A program made the position numbers and the translations under genes. A model generated the notes under the pieces. That model worked only from the letters and a program-made list of their open reading frames with translations. It was not told the DNA's origin and did no database searches. A DNA stretch of 64,000 bases from Gorsachius magnificus. Lineage: Eukaryota > Chordata > Aves > Pelecaniformes > Ardeidae. Position 1 is the first letter of the stretch; each line of letters starts with the position of its first letter. Below, piece after piece: positions 12,701-21,006 of this stretch. The stretch is taken from positions 108,571,265 to 108,635,264 of the forward strand of contig CM067081.1 in the NCBI GenBank assembly GCA_034008185.1, read 5' to 3'.

Positions 12701-15700
12701 AAGTCTCGGCAGCAGGATTTGAACTGTTTTCTTGTCCTGTAATCTGAATGTCCAGAAGGACATGAGGTGCATGTTTGGAGTGCACATTTCAGTTTACTTC
12801 TGTTTGAAAGGAATCCACTTCACCTGCTCTAAGATCTTTACACTGTCTCAGCCAAAGTGCAGTTCATGGATGATTGGGACAGTCAGTTCAGAAGTTCATT
12901 CTTCATCTGAACTATCGTACTAACGTAGATGTAACCACATGCTAAATGTCCTCTTTATTCCAGGCCATTTATCATTTGTCATTGTCTGATTTCCTTGATG
13001 TAAATAACCTTTTCTAGTTAAAGTTGTGTTTAGTATTTCTATAAATAAAAGGTTTATACATTCAGTAAGTTCTAAAAACCTAATAAATTACATTCCTTAC
13101 ATGTAGTTACACTTAGATGCAGCAAAAAGTAGCAGTGCAATATAAGGAAGCAGGTAAGTATTCTGCAATTTAGATGCATATTTAGTTACTAAGAAATAAA
13201 AATGAAAAATAACTTGTTAACTGACATTTGTGCCCTCCCTAAATAGGCCAAACACACCTCTAAGCATTTTGATTGTTGATTGCACTTTTGTGATTATATT
13301 CTTTTTTACTGAGAACATCCCAGAATTTAACCCTAACTCATGCACAGCTGCTGAGCTTCTTCAGCATCGCTGATGTGCTGTGTATCTCTCTCAAAGATAA
13401 GTAGCGCATGAAGTTCATATTGTTCCTGCTCTGCATTTTCATTTTCTGCCCTGTTAGTCACTGATCCCAAAACAGCTTCAGAAATCACTAGATTTGCAGA
13501 CAAAGTGATGCAACTCAAAAACTACTTTCTTCAAAGGAAAAGTTTGATTGTTGTAATGACACATAACGATATCTATTTCTCTGTGTTTTGTTAACAGAAC
13601 CAGAACAAATGGTGCCAATCAAACTCTCTTTCTTAGAAAATATCCTCAACTAAACAGGGCAGTACAGAACAGAGTATGTTCTTCTTTTTCAATCAAGTAT
13701 CTATTATGAATGAATCCGGAAGCAATAAGCATAGTTTAAGGATTAATCACTCCTTATTAGCCAATATTATAGTTAACATCCAAGACCGGCACAGTAGTTG
13801 GCAGTTTTTCCTTGCTGAACAAAAGAATGGACTCAGTGTAAACAATAGCTTCTTAGCAAAATGTCCCCACGGAACAGTTCATACTAGTATTATATTTGCA
13901 GTTTCCTTTCGTTGGAAGTGCAATGCAATCTAGCATTAGAATGGATTTGGTGAAACTACAACTCTAAAAAAGATCCAAATTTCTTATCAAGATCTATGAA
14001 AAATCACTAGTATTTTTAAGTCATGAGCCTTTTAACTGACTGCCTATGCATCTTTTAGTCATCTTTGTCCTGATAAGAAGCAATTTGATATTTGAAAAAA
14101 AGATTCTGCTTTGTGAGACTACTGTCCTTGAAGAAATGGAATAGAAGCTGAATCAAGTATACACTAAATCCCGATAAAGCCGAAAACAAACATATTCATT
14201 CTGTTATCATTCCTTTCCTATCAAACTATAAAAACATGTTATATATGTGGTATGCATGCCTGTGAGGTCAGGTGCATATGCAGTTATTTTGAAAGTCACC
14301 TCAAAATAAAAACATATATTTGGTCTTTGAAGACTTCCAAAGTTTTGCAATAATATCTGAACAGCTTGTTAGGGTTATATTTTAACTCTGGGAGCAATCT
14401 AAATCCAGGTAGTACACTTATAAATTCTTGAATGTAAGCACAGGAAGCAAAGATGAAATGTTCAACAACTCTTACTTTCTGCACTAGGTTCTTCTTGAGA
14501 AGTTGGAGAAGGATCTTTAGGAGAATAAACACTGCATATAGACCAATCATGAGCATACATCTCTTTCTATTTGTTAGGTTTTATATCAGAAATGCATTTT
14601 GAGATTCTTGATATGTAAATTCTTCAAAGTGCAAGTCAGCGAGAGGAACAGGCAGTTAAGGAACAGGCAGTTGCTTTGCTTCCAGATTCTCAATGTTCAA
14701 AATCTCTGAATCCTGACTCTGGCAGTTGAGTGGCTAATCTGTGTGATACACCAGGTGAAAACCATTGTTTTCCTTCATGTTAGTTTTTCTTAGAAATGCT
14801 ACTTTTTTGGTGGTAGACTTTTTTCAGGATGTTTGAATATATATTTCCTTCCATCAAAGCAGAGACAGTGAGGTATTTCCAAATGTGGACAAAAACTCTC
14901 AATCACTGTAGATGCTCATTAATATCCTAAGTTTTGGAGCATATTCATGTTCTACTAACCGTTCAGTTAATGTCATTATATAAGTTATTAAAGTGTCAGA
15001 ATGAGTGTCAGTATTTTCAAAACTACCACAGCACAAAGAGCGGCAAACCCACATAAAAATGTATGGCTAGATATCATTTAAAGGATTGACAGTAGTTAAT
15101 ATTTTCATTTTCAGTGAGTTTTCCTCATTATCTTTTTTTAAGATACATTTGAAAAACTCACATAAGGTTTACTGGTCTTCACCAATTTAAATTTTGAGTA
15201 ATCTTTCAAGTTCTACGGTATTAGTAATGGATTTAATTTGAGAAGAGACAGAAACATAAAAAACATATCTCCTACTACCAAATATGGCTTGGGCTGCTAT
15301 AGTCAAAGATGACATAATCTAGTAACAACCATGAAAAGTCTAGTTACCCTCCAGCTACATACTAGCTAGCGGGTTATAAAGAATTTAGCTCTGTGTATAC
15401 TGACCACCAGAAAAAAGTTTGATGTAGAAATGAATGCATATAAAAGCAGAAAAAAAAAAATCAAAAAAGACTACTGTGAAACAAAATTTTAACTTGTTAA
15501 GCCTATTTTAAATACTACAAAGCTTCTCCTTGGAATTTTCCCTTTATTTTGACAGAAGCTCAGTTATAGATTTGGTTGACTTACTGAGATGATGAAATTA
15601 ACACACAAAAAAAGTAGCTATTTCAAATCTGGACAAAGATAAATCATTAACATTTTACTATGTTATTGCTCTAGGTGTGGTTTGCTGCATAAAAAGAAAT

Positions 15701-15773
15701 GCCTGATACCGGTGAGTGCCAGAAGATGTCCAGCTTCTGATGAATTATCCAATTCATAATTTTTCTCAGTTGC
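9738..15773. other. AT-rich sequence, nothing firmly recognised
   Basis: A slightly GC-richer patch at about 9960-10170 gives overlapping frames on both strands but no domain. A 61-codon acidic minus-strand frame at 13333-13518 looks somewhat protein-like, but its splice signals are weak. An A-rich tract with embedded C lies near 10289-10320. No transposable element was recognised. Confidence 0.45.
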
Positions 15774-16456
15774 AGAATCATAGAATCATAGAATGCTTTG
15801 GGTTGAAAGGGACATTTAGATGTTATCTAGTCCAACCCCCCTGCAGTGAGCAGGGACACTGCTAACTAGATCAGGTTGCTCAGAGCCCCATCCAACCTGT
15901 CCTTGAATGTTTCCAGGGATGGGACCTCCACTACCTCTCTGGGCAACCTGTTCCAGTGTATCACCACACCCACTGTAAAGAATTTCTTCCTTATATCCAG
16001 TCTAAATCTACCCTGCTTCAGTTTAAAACCATTACCCCTTGTCCTGTCACAGCTGGCCCTACTAAAAAAGATTGTCCCTGTCTTTCCTATAGGCCCCCTT
16101 TAAGTACTGAAAAGCCGGAATCAGGTCTCCCCACAGCCTTCTTTTCTCCAGGCTGAACAACCCCAATTCTCTCAGCCTGTCCTCATAAAAGAGGTGCTAC
16201 ATTTTTGTAGCCCTCCTCTGGACCCACTCCAACAGTTCCATGTCCTTCTTGTGCTGAGGGCTCCAGAGCTGGACGCAATACTCCAGGGGAGGTCTCACCA
16301 GAGCAGAGTAGAGGGGCAGAAGCCCCTCCCTCGACCTGCTGGCCACACTTCCCTTGATGCAGCCCAAGGTGCGGTTGGCCTTCTGGGCTGCAAACACATA
16401 TTGTTGGCTCATGTCCAGCTTTTCATCCATCAGTACCCCCAAGTCCCTCTCAGGAC
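15774..16456 (-). mobile_element. CR1 LINE 3' fragment, minus strand
   Basis: Read on the minus strand, the element ends at the left with tandem ATTCTATG-type repeats (plus strand AATCATAGAATCATAGAATG at 15777) after the typical GGACTAGATAACATCTAAATG. The minus-strand frame 16442-16197 encodes the end of the CR1 reverse transcriptase: LMDEKLDMSQQYVFAAQKAN, LGCIKGSVASRSREG, LVRPPLEYCVQLWSPQHKK. Like most avian CR1 copies it is 5'-truncated, starting at about 16456. The 3' half closely resembles the plus-strand copies ending at 1848 and 63786, which points to one CR1 subfamily. Confidence 0.95.
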
Positions 16457-18314
16457 TTCATTAGAAACAAGTGTCCAAGTTTTACACTAATTATGTGTCA
16501 AATTAGAGAAAGGTAGGATATCTGAGTGGCTACCTTCATACACACACAGAGCTGTAAATTGTAAACTGAATTTACTTTCTGAGTTTCAGTGTATGCCAGC
16601 ATAATGAAGGAAGAAATCCCTTTAAATCCACCTGGCTTACTTTGACCCTTGGATCTGGGTGCGCAGATCTTACTGAACTTAATTCCTTGCTTACTTTTTC
16701 CCTATTGCAAGTGGGAAATAGTCAATCTCTTGAGTTCATAGTCACTTTGTGAGATTTGTGTTATCCCACCAGTAATTTTCTCTTTCTATGGGGAATGAAT
16801 GAGTAGTGGAAAGAACAGTGAAGGGAATAGGGACAGTGAGTGAAGAACTCCACATGAAGCAACTCCTGGAGCAATACAATTATGTATCACTTCCTGCTCA
16901 GAGCAATGTCTGGAGTCATATTCTAGCAACCTATGTTGCTATGTCTTTGTCCAGGCATTTCATTGCTCTAATGAGTTTGCTAAAATAATGTATGTATTAT
17001 GACCTGTATGTGAATTCTTGGGCAAAGTACTCTTAGTATGTTGGAGGGCATTGATTTGTGGTGGGATTTTTTCTTTTTTAAATAGTAACATTGTCACTCT
17101 GCAATATCTCAAGACAAAGCAAATGATAGCTGAATCTATATAAATAGTTTATTAAATATCCAACTCAAAGCCTCCCCTGCATGAGGGAAAATAATGGTCA
17201 GAGATTTTTAGTATGCTACGGAAGCGAAACTCTTTGTAAGATACTCCACCTCATACTCATCTGACCCATTCCACTAAAATAAATTTTAATAGCTAGCAAG
17301 AATAAAGGATGCTACAGGCCCAATCCAGATCAAGGGCTCACTGAGGTACCTCAAACACTTTGTTATATTATGCATAAAGCCTTATGTAGGAAGGATGATT
17401 TTTCACTGAATTTAACATATTAAGATCATAATTAACATAGTAAATAATATTCACAGAAGACCATGTTATCCACTTTTACTATACTTATTGCTATGTCGCA
17501 GAGAAAAATCTCAATAAATTCTTAAGAATAGATGTACTATATGATAATACTGGGATCCAACTATTTGCAAAGTTATGGGGTGCATAGTATGATTATGTAT
17601 GACATATAATATTTGGCATTTTGAACAGATCATATGAGAATGGAAGTGACAAGACAAACTGAATGAAGGATCCACTAATCAGAGAACTGCCAAAGAGAAA
17701 ATGCAAAGCTGTATTCAGTCCACTTAAAAAGGTATATGAACATGTGTATATCTATATTTATTTGCAAGCTAGTTAATTTAATAATATTGCATGATGTATG
17801 TTCTATGTATTTGATGAAAACTGGGCCATTTAACAGCATGTATTTCATTGTCTAATCCCTCAGGATACAGTTACAGAGACCCTGCTTGATGCAGAAGTAA
17901 GAAATCTAACGACAGTCAATATCTAGATCCCCTTTCTTTCTTGAACTGATGGAAGATAATTCTATACAACTTACTCTGTTTAAAGAATATTGTATTTGCT
18001 GTTATTACAAACTATTTTTACTGCTGCACTGTTCTTTCAGAATTATTAAAATGGCAGATCAGCAATCAAAGGAATACTCATTTAGGAGTACTGATGACTA
18101 CAGATACGATACTATCCATTGCAGCCTACCCTGAAATGCCATAATAGTGCCCATGGCTTTAATTAATATTCTAAATTAGTATTTCATAGATGTTTAAAAA
18201 ATTGGGCAAAGAGATAAACAGAAAATAGAGCAAAATGGGATGGAACCATAGATCTATGTTTGATAAACCAGCTAACTAAAAATCAGGCTTAGAGGACATA
18301 ATTGATTTTATTGA
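16457..18314. other. AT-rich sequence, nothing recognised
   Basis: Only short frames. No transposable-element similarity was recognised up to the target duplication of the provirus. Confidence 0.5.
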
Positions 18315-18319
18315 CATGG
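18315..18319. repeat. target-site duplication CATGG, left copy
   Basis: CATGG lies directly before the 5' LTR and recurs at 25139-25143 directly after the 3' LTR. Five base pairs is the duplication length expected of ERVL-like (class III) integrases. The perfect match shows that both LTRs belong to one insertion. Confidence 0.92.
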
Positions 18320-18579
18320 TGTCCTGGTTTCGGCTGGGATAGAGTTAATTTTCTTCACAGAAGCTAGCATAGTGCTGTGCTTTGGATTCAGTGCTAGAAG
18401 AATGTTGATAACACGCTGATGTTTTTAGTTGTTGCCAAGTAGAGCTCAGACTGCTCAAGGACTTTTTTGAGCTTCTCCTGCTCGGCCAGGTGCATAACAA
18501 GCTGGGAGTACAGCACAGCTAGGACCCAAACTGTCCAAAGAGCTATTCCATACCACATAACGTCATGCTCGGGGGGGGT

Positions 18580-18662
18580 TAGTCAGTCGGGTCGGTTGAG
18601 TCGGTCGGTCGGTCGCGGGCAGAGTGGTCGCAACTCCGCCTGTGTGATCGCGGCTCGGGACG
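18580..18662 (+). repeat. GGTC-rich and CTCGGG-type tandem tract inside the 5' LTR
   Basis: A run of GTCGGTCGG-like tetranucleotide units is followed by degenerate units of about 18 bases resembling TGATCGCGGCTCGGG. The 3' LTR (about 24775-24875) and the solo LTR at 62530 carry one more such unit, which largely explains the LTR length differences. CpG-rich and just upstream of the TATA-like element. Confidence 0.7.
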
Positions 18663-18712
18663 GGCTGTGCATCTGTCAGCGGGTGGTGAGCAATTGCATT
18701 GTGCATCACTTG

Positions 18713-18723
18713 TTTTATATATT
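18713..18723 (+). promoter_or_regulatory. TATA-like element of the 5' LTR
   Basis: TTTTATATATT lies about 70 nt upstream of the polyadenylation signal, a plausible U3/R layout. The same string is in the 3' LTR near 24924. No transcription data are available, so the start site is inferred. Confidence 0.5.
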
Positions 18724-18783
18724 CTGTATATTTTCTTACCATTATTATTATTATTATTATCATTATTGTTATTCTTCTCTCTT

Positions 18784-18789
18784 ATTAAA
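18784..18789 (+). terminator. polyadenylation signal ATTAAA in the LTR
   Basis: ATTAAA within CTTATTAAACTGTCTC, conserved in the 3' LTR and in the 62530 solo LTR. Followed by a T-rich stretch (ACTTTTTTTTTTCC near 18818) that could serve as the downstream element. Confidence 0.6.
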
Positions 18790-18937
18790 CTGTCTCTATC
18801 TCAACCCACGGGTCTTACTTTTTTTTTTCCTTTTCTCCGATTCTCTCCCCCATCCCACTGAGGGAGGGGGGGGGGAGTGAGCGAGTGGCTGCGTGGTGCT
18901 TAGTTGCCAGCCGGGTTAAACCACGACAGTCCTATTT

Positions 18938-18955
18938 TGGCGCCCAACGTGGGGC
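18938..18955 (+). promoter_or_regulatory. primer binding site, tRNA-Lys1,2 type
   Basis: TGGCGCCCAACGTGGGGC begins 10 nt after the 5' LTR. This 18-mer is the motif known for tRNA-Lys1,2 priming, as in foamy viruses, visna and Mason-Pfizer virus. It starts with TGG, the complement of the tRNA CCA end. Mammalian ERVL elements are named for a leucine tRNA, so the primer choice sets this family apart. Confidence 0.85.
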
Positions 18956-19046
18956 TCGAAGGGTTGAGATAACAACAGATCTGAACATTTTTAAAACGCA
19001 TTTGTGATAAGCATTCGTTATATTAGTCTAATAGTCGCTGATCGCA

Positions 19047-19298
19047 ATGTTGTTTTATTTGCTCTCAGAGTTGCTGTCCTTGTTCATGGAGTTCTTTTAT
19101 ATATCACCTTACCTGCTGTATGCACTCCCTGTGCTGCTGGTTGTCACTTTTCGCAAGTGGATTAAAGCTACTGTTCTGCTGTACTGTGTAATACTGGCTT
19201 ATGCTATGATAAAACTATTGATCATCAGATTAAGCTCATATTTTACTCAGTATTGCTGTCACCTCTGTATTTTGGGAACCATCTATTGGGAATTATGA
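19047..19298 (+). CDS. short hydrophobic leader ORF upstream of gag
   Basis: Starts at the first ATG after the primer binding site and encodes 83 residues rich in Leu, Phe, Tyr and Ile. Two probable membrane segments lie at about residues 10-36 and 42-62, separated by a basic FRKWIK linker. No known domain is recognised. Its stop overlaps the ATG of the next frame in the string ATGA (19295-19298). It may be a real small membrane protein or leader, or the first part of an ancestral longer gag N-terminus that is now out of frame. The lack of an earlier ATG means that ribosomes scanning genomic RNA would meet this frame first. Confidence 0.5.
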   Translation: MLFYLLSELLSLFMEFFYISPYLLYALPVLLVVTFRKWIKATVLLYCVILAYAMIKLLIIRLSSYFTQYCCHLCILGTIYWEL

Positions 19299-19672
19299 AT
19301 AATTATACATTTTACTTTTTATCCTCGGAGAGCCAGCCTTTGGGGGAGTCACCTTACTCCATCTTCCCCTTCTTCTCTGAGCTAATTACAACAGTTCTTG
19401 AGAATGTTGAATATCCTTGGGATGTTCCAACTAGCATGGCCCTATTGCTAGGTCTCCTGAATATAGTTCAGCTTTTACTCAGGGTTAGACTCCTACGTAA
19501 ATTATATACCATCCAAAGATTGATTCCTGCACACACTGTTGCTACTCCACCCCCAAATTTTCCCAGGCCCTGCAGCTACTTCAACCTCAGTGCCCGTAGC
19601 TCCTCCAAGGCCCCCCCCCCTGTAGCTACTCCAGCTGTGGGCAAGGCACTGCTGCTACTCCAGCCTCAGTGA
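19295..19672 (+). CDS. second hydrophobic ORF, possible gag N-terminal region
   Basis: Counting from the ATG at 19295, this frame encodes 125 residues; the same frame is open back to 19253. It has one strong membrane segment (SMALLLGLLNIVQLLL, about residues 47-62) followed by a basic stretch, then a proline- and threonine-rich tail in the repeat tract that also opens gag. It ends at TGA 19670-19672, where the gag frame is already open. The start overlaps the previous stop by four bases, and the tail resembles the gag repeat in another frame. This suggests that the two frames were once one reading frame, broken by length changes in the tandem and poly-C tract (19600-19670). Function unknown. 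Confidence 0.45.
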   Translation: MNNYTFYFLSSESQPLGESPYSIFPFFSELITTVLENVEYPWDVPTSMALLLGLLNIVQLLLRVRLLRKLYTIQRLIPAHTVATPPPNFPRPCSYFNLSARSSSKAPPPVATPAVGKALLLLQPQ

Positions 19673-20931
19673 CACCCACTGTAGCTCCTCCAGCCGTAGG
19701 CACAGGCACTGCTGCTACTCCAACCCCTGTGACAGGCACCGCTGCTACTCCAACCCCTGCAACCTGCACTGCAGCTGCTCAAACCCCAGCAACAGGCATT
19801 GCAGCTAAAACAGGGAGCGAACCTGTGCCGGTATCAGTTGCCCCTATACACAAGAAGAAATCTTGGAAGCGAAAGTCAACTCGTTTAGAAAGGGAGGATG
19901 AATCAGGGCCATCACAAAAGGAGGAGGAAGAGGAAGAGCTCATAAATGAGACAGAAACTACACAGTCTCTATCCTTGGGTGAGCTGCGAGATATGAGAAA
20001 AGATTTCAGCCGTCGTGCAGGAGAGCATCTTGTCACCTGGTTGCTCCGATGCTGGGATAATGGGGCCAGTAGCCTGGAACTGGAGGGTAAAGAAGCCAAA
20101 CAGCTGGGATCCCTTTCTAGGGAAGGGGGCATTGACAAAGCGATTGGAAAAGGGACACAAGTCCTCAGCCTCTGGAGGCGACTACTGTCAGCCATGAAGG
20201 AAAGATATCCCTTCAAGGAAGATGTCATACATCGCCCAGGCAAATGGACCACCGTGGAGAAAGGCATCCAGTACCTGAGGGAATTAGCTGTCCTGGAAGT
20301 GATTTATAGTGACCTGGACAATGACCAGTTGCCTAAAGATCCAGATAGTGTCCAGTGCACACGACCCATGTGGCGGAAGTTGTTACGGAGCGCACCAACA
20401 TCATATGCCAACACATGGGCAATAATGAACTGGGAAGCTGGACGGGGACCAACAGTGGATGAAATGGCTAGCCAGCTCCGGGAATACGAAGAAAGTATCT
20501 CTTCTTCCCTTGTCTCTGCTGTGGAGAAACTGTCCCAAAAGGTTGAACGACTCGAAAAGCGTATACCCTACACCCCTCCTGTACAGACCAGTATCTCAGC
20601 CACTAGAAGTAAGCGCCCTTCTGCTCAAGGAAAAGAATATCGAGGGTACACACCACGGGGCACTCTATGGTTTTACCTGCGTGACCATGGAGAGGACATG
20701 AGGAAGTGGGACGGAAAACCTACCTCAACCCTAGAGGCACGAGTACGCGAGTTGCAAAGAAAAACAAGCACGAAAGGGGGCTCTTCCAAGAAACTTGTTG
20801 CTCCAATTTCCAAAGACGGGGTAGATTGTCATTTTTTCAGACAAAATAGAAGGGCTGATCTTAATTCTGATTGTGATGAAGGAACTTCTGACTCATATAC
20901 ACAAACCATGAGCAACAGTGATCAGAATTAG
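19669..20931 (+). CDS. gag: gag-like structural polyprotein frame
   Basis: An open frame of 420 codons ending in TAG at 20929-20931. The frame is open from 19600, but position 19669 is GTG and the first in-frame ATG is at 19993, so the true start must be upstream in another frame or be non-AUG. In order it has a Pro/Thr/Ala repeat (GTAATPTP units, residues 1-45), a basic patch (HKKKSWKRK, 61-69), a Glu-rich run (about 85-90), a helical capsid-like core (RDMRKDFSRR onward) and a regular heptad at L281, V285, L288, V292, L295 and I299. A basic tail follows. No CCHC zinc knuckle is present, as in foamy viruses and unlike most orthoretroviral Gags. The position directly upstream of pol and in the same frame supports the gag call. 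Confidence 0.8.
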   Translation: MTPTVAPPAVGTGTAATPTPVTGTAATPTPATCTAAAQTPATGIAAKTGSEPVPVSVAPIHKKKSWKRKSTRLEREDESGPSQKEEEEEELINETETTQSLSLGELRDMRKDFSRRAGEHLVTWLLRCWDNGASSLELEGKEAKQLGSLSREGGIDKAIGKGTQVLSLWRRLLSAMKERYPFKEDVIHRPGKWTTVEKGIQYLRELAVLEVIYSDLDNDQLPKDPDSVQCTRPMWRKLLRSAPTSYANTWAIMNWEAGRGPTVDEMASQLREYEESISSSLVSAVEKLSQKVERLEKRIPYTPPVQTSISATRSKRPSAQGKEYRGYTPRGTLWFYLRDHGEDMRKWDGKPTSTLEARVRELQRKTSTKGGSSKKLVAPISKDGVDCHFFRQNRRADLNSDCDEGTSDSYTQTMSNSDQN

Positions 20932-21006
20932 AGGGGCCCTGCCTCCAGCCAGGTGGAGGAAAGGGACAACCGGGTCTACTGGACTGTGTGGATTCGATGG
21001 CCTGGC
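20929..21006 (+). promoter_or_regulatory. gag-pol stop readthrough signal with predicted pseudoknot
   Basis: The gag TAG is in frame with pol. After a 10-nt spacer a perfect 6-bp hairpin forms (CCTCCA 20942-20947 with TGGAGG 20954-20959) around the loop GCCAGG (20948-20953). That loop is perfectly complementary to CCTGGC at 21001-21006. The layout of stop, short spacer, stem 1, and loop paired downstream matches the murine leukaemia virus readthrough pseudoknot. The 41-nt connecting loop is longer here, and one base pair (A47-T54) probably has to open to leave a one-base crossing loop. Predicted from sequence only. Confidence 0.6.

Larger units (their letters stand above)
18320..18928 (+). 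repeat. 5' long terminal repeat of the provirus
   Basis: Starts TGTCCTGGTTTCGGCTGGGA and ends AAACCACGACA, bounded by the left duplication and the primer binding site. It contains a GGTC-rich and CpG-rich promoter-proximal tract, a TATA-like element, an ATT microsatellite and a polyadenylation signal in that order. Solo copies of the family occur at 25500-26079, 56846-57397 and 62530-63126. Confidence 0.95.

Noticed and set aside
18467..18880. open frames inside the LTRs (also 24759-25265 and 62773-63042)
   Set aside because: They follow the LTR's repeated sequence and ATT microsatellite (runs of Tyr/Leu); not genes.
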